From Echinococcus granulosus (taxonomy: Eukaryota; Platyhelminthes; Cestoda; Cyclophyllidea; Taeniidae): DNA of 64,000 nt. Where the stretch lies: assembly GCF_000524195.1 (NCBI RefSeq), contig NW_020170403.1:62001-126000 (forward strand). Direction: 5' to 3'. This document shows, piece by piece, positions 47,701 through 62,700 of the stretch (positions are counted from its first letter, which is position 1; every line of letters begins with the position of its first letter). The notes beneath the pieces were generated by a model. It did not search any database, was not told the DNA's origin, and saw nothing but the letters and a program-made list of their open reading frames with translations. The translations under genes and the position numbers were made by a program.

Positions 47701-50700
47701 TTATTCAAGTCGTCGCGCCGTTCTTAAATAGATCTAAAGAGTTTCACATCTTTTCTTGCTTTTCCGTCACCTTGAAATTGACAAGCTTGTGGTTATGTCG
47801 CATTATTTGATGTGCGAGGAGTTTTTTGAACCTCATGTAACTTTTGCATGCATTTGAATGCCTCTTTTCCCTCCCCTCATTCAAAGAATTGTCTTGGCAA
47901 TTCTTTGATTGCACAGTATGAAATTTTTCGGTTCTCATAAGATATTTACCTTTCCCATTGCATGCATTCATGTTTAAAATATCCTCAACCCTTTATATTT
48001 CTTGTTGTAAAGGTAATATGAGAGGAGGAATAATAATTGGTTTTTTTATCTGAACCGTCGACTTATCTTTCTCTTTTCTGAAAAGCTGTTTGGCGCATGA
48101 GTAGTTTCACTTCTCTTCATTTCATGAACTTGTGTCAGCATTCTGTTTTGCTTAGCATACTTAAAAAAGTGCTTTAAAGGTTTTTAAACAGTTTGAAGTC
48201 ATTGCAACAAATTGAGTCACCGATAAACATTCTTGCTGACCTATGCGCCACGGCTTTTTAGGCTAGTAACCTCCCTCCGTGCACACTTTTTTTGTCTTTG
48301 CAATAATAATTCAACCGCGAGATTGTCATTGTGCCGAATGGAAAACAGGTTTACATTACCAATTAAAGAAACAGTATAACATTTTCATACTTTTGTCCCA
48401 CCTTTATTTGGAACAAAGCCTACCACTTATGTATGGGCACCCGTTTTTGTGATCTGTTGATAATCTTAAAGCCGTTTCACTTTTTGTAACGGACATCTCT
48501 TTGTTTCGGGCACCACCTGGAGTCCATTGTGCTAAGTTGCTGCTTGAGCTAATTGAAGGAAATCCCATTGTTGCAAGGCAATGCAAGATTTCATACCGCA
48601 AAGCCCACCCGCGAGAAGGTTTCCATTTGGGAATAAGACGGTGATACTGCCTCACCCCAACTTTGATGTTTTCTAACATTAGGTAGGGGGTGTTCACTGT
48701 TGGAGTGTTTGCTTCTGTAACACAAAATTTTTCCAAGTGGGACTCATGACTCCTTTGTGCCTCGTTGGGAAAGGATTGTAAAAGATAATAGCGATTTATT
48801 TAACGGAGATTTTGTTCAAATTTCATTCTTAAAAACGCAATATTTCATGATTAACTTGGGCTTTGTTGAGAGGTGTATTTACTGTAGCTATGAAAATCTG
48901 CCATGTTTGAAGGGAGATTCACTTCGATTTCTCGGTTTCTGGTACCGATTCATAAATGCTTTTGCTGACAGTTATTTTTACTAACATTTATTTACTTACG
49001 CCTGGTTAAACTTATCAGCATATGCGTCTGTTGGTGTCATTGACTTGCTCACATAAGTTCCACATCCCAAATGTACGCCTGAGTGCACATCGAGTACTTT
49101 TGGCTAAGTCGCATTTTCGACTGCAGTAATATTGCCTCAGATTTGCTTCTGAAGGCGTTATTTTTACAGTAAATAGCGACCGAAAGGCTATGAATGTAGA
49201 TAACGGGTGCAAAGCCTCCTAGGCTTGATACAGGAATCGAAAAACTTTGTAAAGCCAGAATTCCTCCTTCATTGGAACAGAAATCTCTGATGAATGTACA
49301 GAATGGCTGGTAGACCGTTAATTGAAGTGATGGAGTCACAAGACCATAACACCGAGCCGATGATTTCAACGTATTTCTGTTACTGAACAGCCGAGATGTT
49401 ATCATCATAGCCACAGTTAAGGAAGACTTTTAAGAACTAGCAGAAGTACAATTTCTAATGACGATGTTATGGCAATAGCAACGTTAGAATCTTAAAGACG
49501 AGCTGCAAAAATAGAATCAAAGATGACAAGTTTGAAGCTTCTTTCCGCTAAAATAGATTCTGAATTGCGAAAAGATTAGTTCATTATCACATTAAACCAA
49601 GCAAATAATAAACAAAGTATCTTAGCAGGGCTTGGTAAAAAAATTACCCGTGACTTACCCATTTTATGTTTGTAAAAGTGAATTTTGTGTCCCATATTTG
49701 AATACTTATTTGAAAGGTCTACGTTAGAAATAAGTTTTCGTTGAATCGTGGCAAGCTTGTCACGTAAATTGAGTTACTTTAATCCACTCCTTTATTGGTG
49801 CAAAAGTCAACTGTCAGTTATGTCAGTATTTGTACTCAATAACTTATGACAACTTTTACTTTACGGGTGTTTCTGCTCGCTTAAAATTTTTTTTAATTCT
49901 AATTATTTTCGTGTGTGAAAAAGTTGTGAAGGACTTTTTGTTTCATCTGTCACAACCCCTGTCGTCACTGTCATGCAGTTGAAAGTGAAATGTGTATGTT
50001 TGTTTCCTCCTCAATCTTGTATATTTGTTTTGTCTCTTGTTAACTTTTTTAAAAAGTTTCATGAGTGTGGCCTGTTTCATTGAGTCCTTGTACTTGTTTT
50101 TTGTCTGTTCTATGAATCCCTATTTGAATTACTTATTTGATGCGTTTTTACAGATTTTTAGGGCGATTGTCCCTGCAACGCTGACGCTTTGACTTAACAG
50201 CAGCTTAATTAAGCTATTTCGCTTCCTTTCGAGTTTTTTGGTTGCTTTGTGATTTAGAAAGCGGCAATATACTGCTCCGACCCGCTGAGTTTTTGAGCAT
50301 AAAAGAGCTGATTTCTTAAAGTACTTAGAATGTTGCGATTTGTGGTTATCGAGTCTCTTTTTTTTTAATTTTGGTTACTGTTTTGATGTGTCCAGACTAC
50401 GCGCGTCCAGGTTTTCATCATCAGCTTTATGTCAATTTTTTCGAGCAGTATAGTGGTATCGTAGATGAGACTACTGTAAATTTGTAGTAGTTTAGCATGA
50501 ATTGCATCGTGCTGAAGCCTCAAAACATCAGCAAAATTCGAGCGCACCGTCTGTTGATTGAGCAATTCAATTCTGAAAAGTGGGTAAGCCACGTAGATAC
50601 AGATATGTCTGTCTCAGTTGAATCTCAAACCACCGACAAAAAGTCAGCCGTTACCATTTAAACCAAATTTCGATCATTTGAGATAATGCAGCAAGTTAAC

Positions 50701-53700
50701 GAAGTCAGGTGAAAGGTGGGATCTCCCCTCCCCTCCCCCCCCCCCCTATTTACGCAAATTTAATTGTGAGACAAACTATTCCAACCGGTTACTACCGTCT
50801 ATAACCGAATTCGAAATGTTTACTTTGCTTTAATAAGGAGTGAAAACTGCTTACCCCAGCAATTTCATTCCATTTTCTTTTACATCTGGAATTCCTACTA
50901 TTAAAGTGTGTATTTGGTGCGTATACTGCCCAACTGATAGCTGCGTCGCCCTTGTTTGGAATGTAACGAAAATTTGACATTCCGCCACAATTCCGTCTTC
51001 TCTCCCCTATCGATTCTCTGGGTTTCTTCATCGTCGGGACGCATAAAAAAGTGACCACTGTTTTTGATGGTGGCAAAACTGGCATTGGTAGTAGCTTGTT
51101 GTTTACTCGTAGCTTTATTAGGGGCTACATCTCTTCACTTTATTTGAGGTATGACATTGATACGATTTAAAATTACTTTAAAATATCTCAAATTTTATAA
51201 ATTGATAGAAGCCTCACCACAGCTTAACTCAAAATTTTGTGATTTCTTATCCCTTTTTTCTAAGTTTCACAATTGACTGAAATTCCGACTCCATAATTTT
51301 GCCTCTGACTGCTTTCACATTTCTCCTGAAGACGTAACCGTTCTGTCTAGACATGCTTGTGGAGTTAATTTGCCAATTATTTGCTTGATATTGTTTGAAA
51401 TAAGACCGCAAATCGGCCAGCTGGAAACCTATCATAATATATTTACAAATAGGTAATAATTCCAATTCAACTAAACCGGTCTACTTCTTTGGAATCCCTA
51501 GGATAAGAAACACTCGAGTATTCTATTTTTTGCATTCCCTCCAAATTCCACCCGAGAAGTCGATGCAGCACTTTTTTGCTTGAATCGAGCTTAACTTCCA
51601 AATTTGAATTGACCATTTAGTACCTAATTATAGCACCACTTTTTCTTGATGATCGCGTTGCCACATTTGGTATAATCAACCAATTCAGGTTTTTTTTTGG
51701 ATTTTCGATTATTATGGAAATGCTTTGCAGTATGTTCATTATCATTAATATCACTTACTTTACTCCCTTTCCCAGGACGGTGGTTCGTCTAACCTCCGCA
51801 CTGTTGGGCAACTACGTCCACAGTCTGGCCCCATCGACTTCTTCCATCCTTGTGTTCGGCAAGCAGCTGACTATTGGCACGGTGCAAGGCCCCGAGGTCA
51901 ACCTTAACAAGCCTATGAATCCTCGCCAACTCTGCGACCTCCTTCAAAACACTGTCTTTCCTGTCAACCCGCTCCTGGTCTCTCTCCAGCAGGAACTCAT
52001 TCTCTATGTATCCGCCCTACTCATTAAGGACAAATCGCTGTTTAAGGACATTGCTATAATTCGACTAGGGTGGGTCCAACTTCCTCTCTATTTCTCTCAT
52101 TCCCCATATTGTCATTTGCTTTCTAAATGTCAGTGAATCAAGAGTCATTTATCACTGTTTGGAGTGAATTTTGTCTCTATGATTTTAACGTTTTTTGGTC
52201 ACGTCTAGTTGAGCTTGGTGCCCTTTGAGTTAAGGCCTCGAAGAGTACCTTTTTAAATGCCTTCACAACCGAACCGGTTTAGAAGTATTGATTTTATTAT
52301 TTTTACGACAGAAATTCCCCGACTCCTCATTTGTTCGGTTTTGTTCTTCATTTTTTTGTGTGAGCTTCACTGTAAATAAGTTGATTAATTCAACTCTGCT
52401 GGAATTACGTTGTAGTCGTTAGCCATGGCTGAACCTAGGTTTGACTGGTCATTTGAGTGCTGTCAACGGTGTTAATTTTTCCTGTTTGTTCTGTTGTTTT
52501 TTTCTCGAATTTTTATGAACTAGGCCTCTCCAAGCTTTACCTATTGTTAATTATACAACTAATTCTCGATTCTTCAGACCTTATTACATCAGCATTCGGT
52601 GCAATAAGTACGACCATCTGCTGAATTTAGGAAGATGCATTGTACTGGTCACTGTCAACTAAACTTTTGCCATTTCTTGTCCTTCTCTAATTTTATGCCT
52701 GATCTCTTGTGACTTCTTTTTTCCCGAAACTTATCTTGCAGATAACTAGCCAGAATTTTTTGGACGCTTCCATTTAAGATTTTACCTAATTTCCGTGATT
52801 CATAGTTCAATTTGAGTACATTACTTTCCATCCTTTTAGTGTGGTCAGTGCTTGTCTCAAACCTTTTTGTTTGAACTGTAAAACCACAATGACTTCATTC
52901 AGACTGCTTATATTTTTTAAACTCTTGGTTCTTCCCAAGTTCATTAGAAAGAGCCTTCTGCCAGAGATGTTCCAAAGGTCTTGGCATCTTATTCATCGCC
53001 AATGATAAAGGTGGTAGAATTGTTGGGACTGCTCTTGTCGTAGGACTAGTTCCCTATTTAGTACATCGTTGATTTTTCATGTTTACTTTTCCTTCATGAC
53101 TTTTCTTCAATTCCCTTTTATCAGCTTCACTCTTGTTTCATGTGATAAGCGCCACGCCAAGAGCGGTCGATTTGGCTTAAATCCTGCTCTTCCAGTCTTT
53201 GTTTTGATTCGCGTTGTCGGTGCCATTCGCTGACTTCGGTACTCTGAATGAGAATCCTACTTTCTCAGTTAAAATCATTCCGTCATTCTAACATTACTTT
53301 TCACTTCTAAACTTGCGCTTTTTCACGTGCTGACAGTTAATGGGAGGTTTTTTAATAATAGTTCTGTTTCATAGGAATCACTTTCTTGTGATTTCTAAGT
53401 TAAGTTGACATCCCATCAAATTTAACATGAGGTTGAATGCTTTTGACGTAAATTTTAGGGTCCTTCAATTGATCAGGACTTCGTTCTAAAGTATACACCT
53501 TCTGAAGTAGTAGAAGTTGTTCGAGTTTGGTTCTACCACTAGTACGTTCGAGCTCCTGTGGTCAGTTTTCTGATGTCGTTCAAAAGTCGCCACTTCTTAC
53601 CCGTTTCTCGGGAACTGTAAAACTGGGTGGAGTCTTACTTTGAGATATCCAGTGTAGAATGGCATTTGTTTAAGTCTTGCATACCGTCATTGTTGAGGCT

Positions 53701-56700
53701 ACTTGTCCTTTGGACTTACATGAGTATTCATGACGGTCCTTTATTTAGCTTATCGAAGATAGGATTCCATATGAAATGCTTGGTCACTGAATGCCTTAGG
53801 ATGAGCCTCGTTTAAGATTTTCACTCTTTCTACACGTAGATTTGTAAAGCTAGTGGTCCGGTTTATCACCTGCCACCATGATGAGGCTTTGTAAATTATG
53901 GTCTACAACGAATCCACTAATTGGCTGCAAATTTCCCCATGAGGGCTTATCGAGAACAGGAAACACCATGAAGTGAATAGTCACAATCCTCAAACCTCCA
54001 CCAATTGCATTCTTTACTAAAATTAATCCTGTTAACTTCTTTTACTTTTTTATCCTCTCATACCCCCACCCACTCATTTAAGCACTTGGCATTATAGCTA
54101 CGTACCGATATCTGCTTTTCAGAATAGTCTGTTTGAAAAGAATGGCGCTGGTAGTAGTGGCTCATGGTGGCTAATCGTGTTGGCCGGGCAATACTTGTCC
54201 TATATTAAAACAACGGAAATCGATGTTCAGAGGGGCTTGTTATGATGGTAGGTTAATTGCTTCCTTCCTTTTGTATCTACCTGTATGGAAGAATGGATAG
54301 TCGATTGTATTGTCAAGGTGCTGGAGGTCTTTCGCCCTGATAGAGGTTCGTGCCGCATTGATTGGGAAGGTTGTACAGATCCCATTTTCGAGGCGATGCA
54401 ATCAATATGTTAAACTTAACCATTATTTACTGCTCGTCTGAAGGGCGAAAAACTATGGGATCATGGAGTGTATTTGGTCATCATGAAAACGCGACTTTGT
54501 TCTCCCTGTACAGTGTCCGACTCCTGACTGTAGGCTAAATAACCCTGTTTTTAAGAGCGACATCTGCTTTACTTAGCGTTACCTTATTTCAGGAGGATCT
54601 CTCCATTCTTTACTCATTAATTGACATCAGATACCTCATTTTTCATCATTTAGCTGTTCAATGTATTCACTGTCAGAACGTGAACATAGAGACAATTGCT
54701 TTTCCAGCGTTTATCCAATTATCGAATTGGCTGCCTAACTCTGTTTGATGCGTCTTCAATTCAGCCTTATCCATCACCTTTGTCTAAGCTCAGGTCCTGC
54801 CCTTGTTGTCCATTTTTGAACTATAAGGTTGAGAGAACAAAACTCCTCAAAGTGTTGCTGATTTAGCATCAATTTACTTTGGAAGTTTGTTTTATCGGGC
54901 ATTTCTAAGAAAACATTGATTATGGAATACCTCACGGGGTCTGTACGTTCTCCCATTTAATAATTCTGATCGCACGTTATGTGAGCTATTGATGGGAATG
55001 ACTTGAAGGGTACCACATGACCAAAATCTACGCAGAACCCGCCTAGATAAACGTACAGCTAAAAAGTGCTGCCTATTGGCGAGGTACTCTGTACCGTAGA
55101 GCAGCACTTCACCTCCCTCATTTGTCTTCTTAGCTGGCTCTTGGAGGCAATGAAGCTGCAACTCGAAGCGGAAGAGGCACGGTCAGCAACCAAGTGCGGC
55201 GATGGCGATTGCAATGGCAAATGTAATGGAATCGGAGAGGCGGGGCACCTTGGGGACACCGCTGAAACGTTGACGGAGGCGCGTAGTCTTGGCGCCTGCC
55301 GCCTACATTCGCTTTCTCCCTCGAGTCTGAAGAGTCTCCTATATCGCACTCTATGTTCCGACTCTATGGAGCATAGCCACAACTCCCACTGCCCATGGCG
55401 ACGTAACAGCCCACACTTGCGTGAAGGTGAGCCCACGCACCTATACTCACTTTTATGCCATTCATTTGTTCTTATTGTCATCTTGCTCGCTCTTGCGTTC
55501 AAGTAAGTTTACATGCCTTTAGTTGGTACCTTCAGGTCCCTTCTTTCTACTTTTGTCATGGAATTCCTTCAGACTTGTTAAATTCGAATTCTCGAAAGTT
55601 GTATGCAGCAGTGAGGAAATCCTCGTACCTCTTTGGGTTTTTTTGTGTTTCTTATCATTTTGGGAATTTACGAGTTGTTAAAGCTAAATTTAGACCTTAG
55701 ACTTATAAAGGAAGAATGGGACAAATTTCTAGAGATCAAAGCTTTCCTTACTTTTTTCATTTACACGCCTATCAGCGTTTATTTGAATGTAAAGTTAGTT
55801 TGGCATGGGAGACTTTCAGAACTGCAGAAAATCCTAGGATGTTCTGCTTTATTTCATCATTTTGTAAATGCCATCCTCTCAGGTACTCATGGGAGTTGAA
55901 TTGGTTTGAACTCCCATGGAGTGAGGTTTAGATTGTAAGGGACATGTAGCAGCGCCCACCTTCCTCCTCCCAAAGGGGTCACTGTGATTAGTATACAATG
56001 CGGTGAGCTGTGTAAGCTCTGGATAAACTGTTCCTTATAATGGATGGCAAATTTGACCCGTTATCATAGTAACACTTCATATTTTAGCTCACGTAATGTT
56101 TCTTTTTTAACTCGACAAGTTAAATTTAGTGGCAACACACGGCTTAGGGATTTCTCCCAAGCGGACACGTTTGATTCGACATTAATTCAGACAGTCTCTT
56201 TTGTCTTTCATCCTAAAACTACTCGACACCGTTAAGTTTTTAGTAATGTGTTGTCTCGCGAAAGGAATTTTTAAAATGGAACATTTTTCGTCGATAAGTT
56301 TTATGTTAGTGGCTATTAAATAGCACCTTGAACCAATTTCTTTGTATTTTCTTGTTATGGAATTCAGTAAGTTAGGTACCATGGTACTTGACGACTATGA
56401 TGTCGTCGGACTTCTGCTTGTTTTGATTCGGCATTAGTTACTTTAAGGTGGGCAAATAAACTTGTGTTTTTAATAACAAAATTGAAAATATGGAAATCTT
56501 AAAATAATTTGCTAGGTTGCAGGATTAAAGTGGCGCGCATCTTAGAAGTGTGGGGTGCGTATTTGATAGTGGATTGTTGCTGAATATAGCAACGTGAAAC
56601 TCCATTTGCCTCATTATAATTTAGAGTGGACAAGAGCCGGTTCTTTCTGTGGGGGCGGTAAACACACCAGAACTACGTAAGAACATTTTTCATTTTAAAA

Positions 56701-59700
56701 AGTTGGCGTCCATCAACTTTGTCAGCGTGACCACCACCAAGGTAGCACCGATGACGAAGCAAAGGAGGGTGTTTTAGAATGGTTTAATCGTACAGGCAAA
56801 TATTCTTACATCAAAGCTTTTTAGGTACCACTTAAACTCTAGTATAGGTGTATGAATGTAACCAATGGCTGCTTGGGACAGTGAATGCTTTTGACACTCC
56901 TTAAAGTTTGCTTTCTTTTCTTCTGTGAACCCAAATTTCCGGTTCCTTTTAAATTTACTTTGTAACCACTACTGTAACCTTGCATGGTACTGAGGAGTTC
57001 TAAACAATAAAATGGATTGTTTTAGAGTCGCCAGCGCCATCGGATGAGAAGTCTCCCCAGGATGTACTTTTTCAACGCCAGTTAGATGGATGTCTTGGAC
57101 GTGTACCAAACACCTTCTACGAATCGGTCTACCACATTCTTGAAAGGGCACCTTGTGGTGTTCTCATAGCGTCCAACCTACTGCCTCAGGTTAGCATTCC
57201 CCTTTTGTAATTTGCTGCACTTCTGAAGCGTTGAAAGTGTCATAAATCAAGGGACGGAAGAATTGGCCACTTGCAGCATAGGCAAGATGGAAAGAATGAT
57301 CAATCATGAAGTATTTTAATGCCGAATATTCGATTTGATCTACTTTAAGCTGGGTGATCCATTGCTGTGGTTAATCAAGCACTGTGCGCCCCTAATTTCT
57401 TCGAAGCGAAGTTTTACCATCTAAATTGGATCGAAAGCATGAGATGATAATCGAATGACTTTCGTAATTTCGGGATAAAAGGAGACTCTTGTGATGCTTG
57501 ACTTTTTTCTAGCCTCTCTTATTTTAATTCGTGTGATTTGTTTCGAGGAGCCTTTTTTGTTGCGCTACCAACAATAGCGGGAGGTAATCACCCCCACTTT
57601 TTGACTCGCTATCATCCGCTCTGGTCTCCTGCTTAATAAACTCATTTTTGATATTAAACATGTCAGAAGTACCGGGTCTTTCACGAAGATTTGATGTACT
57701 CCGTGCTCTTCCTTAGCCAACTTGTCTGTTTCAACCCGTTTGTGATGTAATCATCCCATCACTTTGCAAATTGTTCATAAATTACACCAAATTTGAGTCA
57801 CTCACCCATACTTTTACAATGAACTAAAATTTGGTGAATAACGGACAGAAACTTCATGCAACTTGATGGGCGAAAATGTCTTGTAGAGTTTGTCTGCTGA
57901 GCATTTTGTGTCAAATTTTGTAAGAGACCAAAAGGGATTGTCTTCAAAAATCTGTTAAAAGACTTCTGTGCTAAAGTTACTCTTTCTCTATTTTGGTGGC
58001 ACCTCTTTTCCCCCAAGATCACGAACGAATGCAAGTCAATGGAATGTAGCTAAAAGTATAACATGCTCGGATTTTCTAATTTACTGCATCAAAACTGTGG
58101 TCGAATCATCTGACTAAACTACTTTTAGTAACGATGTCTTATTTTCTGAAGTCGCTGTCACTCTGTGGTAGCTCGATCGTGTAGTATTAAGTAAATCTTT
58201 CCTTCTTCAGCTCTATTTATTCTCACCGTTTTTGTTGCATTCAATAGAAGCGCACTTTGCGATATTTTTCCGATCCTTGTTACCCAGGTCACACTTTCAT
58301 AATTCTCTAAATGGTACTCGGCCTAGTATCCGTTCGTGTCGAAATTACAACCCAGCGCACCCGACTGGTGTGCCTTTTAAAATGCTATCTCTATCTTCCA
58401 AGTACATTCAGCTCTTCGATCAGGCATTATTAATTAACAATTCTCCTCTATTAAATAAAATTCTAAATTACTCCTCGTAGTTTGATGTCTTCGTTGTTGT
58501 TGTACCTGACGAACATTTACTGTGGTGATTTCACAAATCTCCTTCGAGGCTCATCTCCCATAGTTATTTAATAATTCCCATTGTCTCTAGCTAAAACCAA
58601 AACTAATCCCTTCCACCAGATTAGTCATTTTTTTTATTAAAATAAAGTAACCTCCCGTATCAGTCCGCTTAGTCATAAGTACAGCACTGTCAGAATCAAA
58701 TCAACATTCTACTTTCATCATATCAAATAATTACTAAATTACTTGCACTTATTATTATCATTTTGTTTCTGGTTCAGCAGACGTAAACTCTGTTTTCCAA
58801 AATCTCTTTTCCGTTCGCCGGAAAAGGGCGTGTCCGGAAATAATTAAAAAAGCGGCTGAGGCGGGAACAGGCAGAGGATGGGGGGGGGGAGAGGCCATGC
58901 CAGGAAAAGGAGTATGGTGGATGGGGGGAGGAAGCAATGGTGGTCGCTTACATCCTTTTTTCATTCATGGGCAAACATCTTTGTGCATTTTCGACTCCAT
59001 GTGTTCGTTTTATTCATATCCGGGTGACGAATAAGGTAGACATCTGACCCGGTATGTTTTTTTAGAATAAAAGGTAATTAGCTGTAGAAAGCTTCTTAAA
59101 ATAAGTTGCCAGGTTACATAATCACAATTACAATTCATACCCCTTTCCAAACACGACAGGCTAAGCATAAAGTTCATTTTTATGGAATGTTTAGTCTGTA
59201 GAAGCCGTCATCCTGGTTCTGGTTACTTCCGATTCCATCTCATTTTTATTTCCCAACTGTTTATCCCATTTTGGAAGTGTCTGATTCTAGTGTGAGGAGG
59301 GGACGATAGTCATCATTTGGAGGAATACCATCGGGTGTATACGGAGAATGGAAATGAGGATAAAAGGAGTCATCCTCTCACTTCCTCTCCCTCCCATCCT
59401 AAAATGAGGTTGAAATTCCTTTCACGAGTAAATTTTGCAGTATGCGATGTAGGGCGTGAGACGGAACTTTCTTCTAACTAGCTAGTCTTGGCTGTTTTGC
59501 AAAAAGGTGAGGCTTTTTCTTGAATATCTTTGGGATGCCGATACCGAAGATTTGTAGGGCAGATAGACGTTGACTGTAACTGTCTCGCCTTCAGTGAGGG
59601 TACAGTTGAGTCCGTAGTTCACCACATACACAAGGGGGGCGTAGTTTTGTGGGACTAAAGCAGTACGTTGCTTAGACATGTAGCGTGTTTAGTGGGTATT

Positions 59701-62700
59701 GGACTGTTTTAGTATAATTAATGACATGTTTGCTGAATACAGCAACATGAAAACCCATTTGCTCTGTCATAAGTTAGGGGGCAAGCGAGCTATGATTCAT
59801 ATCTTTATATGTAAAGGAATCAAAGGATAAACTGATAGTTTGGACATTTTAGTATCATCTTTTAGTATATGCTTCCCCCGCTTTCCCTTTCTAATTGGTG
59901 TAGGCGTAAACCGATCGTTTTATTACTCACGTAAAGCATTAATGAAAGTTTTTTATTGATACTTTAACTTCAGATTATTTTAACGTGTCAGTAGCGGAAT
60001 GCAAATCTTTGTTATGATGACTGTATGGTATTTCTGAACGTGACGCTTCATTATCTGATTATACTTTTAGGCCATTTTTGCCTGGGAATACTTTCTCCTA
60101 CCGCATCTCACACCTTCTTCAAATGCTACATGGTAGACGTTAGGAGAAGCATTTGCAGCCACAGTTGTGTGATGGGGTTGGATTCAGTTCGTGAAGTAGA
60201 CAAACTCAATTTGCATACTTCGGATTCTGCTGGCACTTTTTGTTATAAGGGTTTAAAATAAAGTAAAACGGTAGAGGGCACATTAAACGGGATTGAACCG
60301 ATGGACCGTTGCATGCCGCAAGTTCCCCTAAGTTGTGATAAGTCCTTGTGTTGAGTTATACCGGAATCCATATGAGCTTTTTGAGCCATCTAAAACAGGG
60401 CTCAAAGGTCTATTCACTGTTTATCTCTTCCAGAATGGTGGGTTTAGTTGTCGGGGGAACATTGCTTGGTAGTAAACTAGCATCTATTGTTTTACTTGTA
60501 TCTCTGTTGCAGCATCCAGACCTGTGATAATTTTCTAGCCAAATTCTTGGGGTTGATAGTCAATCTTGAAAGATGGTTTTATTCAATTCCTTACCTTAAA
60601 CCGTAGAAATAAGCAGGTTTCATTATTCATTTTCATGTTCTGACGAGGCATTTATCACTTTGCGTTTGTGTGGGATCGTATTCTCACTGCGACAAATGGA
60701 GCTATCGTTATCTTCTTGCACCGTTGATAAACTTAAATCAGTGCTGTCGCCTTTTTGCCTTAATGCCTTCATTGGTTTTGTTTGCGAGTTTCAGCCAGAC
60801 AACTAATAAAATCAAATCTCTCTAAAACCCTCCAAACGAGTTAAAATTGTTGGAATTGTAGCGTTAGTCGAGGCCTGTTTATTTGTCTTGTCATTGTTCG
60901 ACTAACATTGTGGAGTAAATTGGTAGCTTTTAGACCATCGGTAGACGATGTCTCGAGATGTCTATAGCCCATTGACCATACGGCAAAACTCGTCGAAAAA
61001 TAATGTAAATTTTTTTGTTGGACGCCTCTAGCTTTATATCAAATTGTAAAATCAGGAGTCATTGAATACTTAGTTGATTTCCCGTGTAGCCACCTGTTTA
61101 CCTTCGAATTAACCACTTTTCTTGAACTGACAGTGTTAGCAAGCCCTGCTGCTGAATTCACTTGCTGCTGCAATTTTTTTAACTTGCAACCGCTGACTAT
61201 TTTTTATACACCCTGTTGGCAGAACCCCACACTCACGGACATGACACCACACGATCTGAACTTGGTGGTCGAGGTGGAGCGCATGCTGAGCGACATCAAG
61301 GATCCCGCGTACCGCGCGCTCTTCGTCGAAACAGTAATGGTGATCGCAGTCATTCTGGAGCGCAATCAGGAGCTCTCCTTCACCGAAGTGGTCGATTTCC
61401 GTTTAGTCATTCAAAACGCCATCAAGGACTTTGCCATCATCAATCATATCAGCTTGTGAGTCTTACGCCTCTCCCTTAGATTCGCGTCTCTCCAATCCTC
61501 TCCCCTTCTTCCACTTAAGCAATGCTTATGCCAAAAGTTTTGCGGCAACTTATTACCGGGTTCAGAAACTCGGAATTTCAGTGAATTACATCCGTGGTAG
61601 CCTTTGAAACCGCTGTTTCTTTTTCATGCCTGTTGCCTTTCTCTGTGCAAGCTTCTTAATTACCTGTTTTAAGCATATATGTTGTTGGCAGAAACCCTTT
61701 AAAATTTCCTATGTTCTCTAGGTTTTATCATCGGCTCTCGATTCTGTTTAAGAAGTTGGGTATCGAGTCTGTGATGGGAGTTTGAGCAAATCATAAAGAT
61801 TAATCACTCACTTATTTTTGTCACTGCACTTCAAAAGACTTCACAACATCTATAGGTGAATTGTTACTAAGTTTAGGAATTGAAGGCTTCGGTAAATCCC
61901 ATCTTAATTCAAACGATCTGAATTTGCACCTGGGGATATAAGCGTGCACTGGATTTTGCGGAATGACTGTTGCTTTTGCAATAATTATTTCATAATCTCA
62001 GAGTCCAAAACTTCGATGCGTTGTATTTGCGCCACTCCAACTTGGAGAATCGAACTTACCATTTTTGCCTGTCTTTTTTGTTTGGTGCACTTCCCGATTG
62101 TTTGATTCGCTTTCTATGGCAGATAAATTGCAATGCTTCAAATATCCATTATATATTTTTTTATATTTTTACCATTCCTCAAAGTTTGCATGAGTTTGGT
62201 TATCACGTCTGCGGGACGCACGGTCTTCCATTCGCCCATCCATCAAACCTTTTCATGATCGCAAATGTACTCATTTTTCGTAAAATGTATACTATAATTC
62301 CCATCAGATCTAAAATATATGGATTTTAACTAACCTTATTTGTAGTTGGCATGAGTATTTTAATGACTAATTTGTAAGGCAGATATGGTATGATTATTTT
62401 TATGATTGTTAATAGCTGTATTTGTTCCTTGAAGGCCACCTTTTGTCTCGGCAAAGTAAAGATATCTGACCCGATTGTCTGTCCCTTTCCATTTTAGTAA
62501 TGAGAATTGTCATGAGAATAGACTGGCAACGCCTACCCGACATTCGAAACGGCGTCTCTCTTGGCCGGAGGACGAAGTGGTGACAGACAACTGGGAGGCC
62601 TACACCCGTTTCGCTTCCACACCTGCCAACATTCGTTTGGGTACCACTTCCTTCCTCGCTAAGGCTTCCATAGCCCTTCTCCTTCATGGAACCATCAACT

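Larger units (their letters stand above)
57190..61222 (+). other. PHKB intron 18
   Basis: 4033 bases. Contains a 10-base G tract (58880-58889) in a G-rich stretch, repeat copy 59730-59790, and an unrecognised minus-strand ORF at 59482-59679 (65 codons, ATG start). No exon of known family. Confidence 0.5.

Noticed and set aside
58758..58964. Proline-rich minus-strand ORF
   Set aside because: It is the complement of the G-rich low-complexity stretch and has no family similarity.
59482..59679. 65-codon minus-strand ORF with ATG start in PHKB intron 18
   Set aside because: Reads smoothly but matches no family I know and has no visible promoter or polyadenylation signal.
60270..60350. tRNA-like box on the minus strand (GGTTCAATCCC motif)
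   Set aside because: The T-arm is imperfect, the anticodon loop would lack the invariant T before the anticodon, and the acceptor stem pairs at only four of seven positions.
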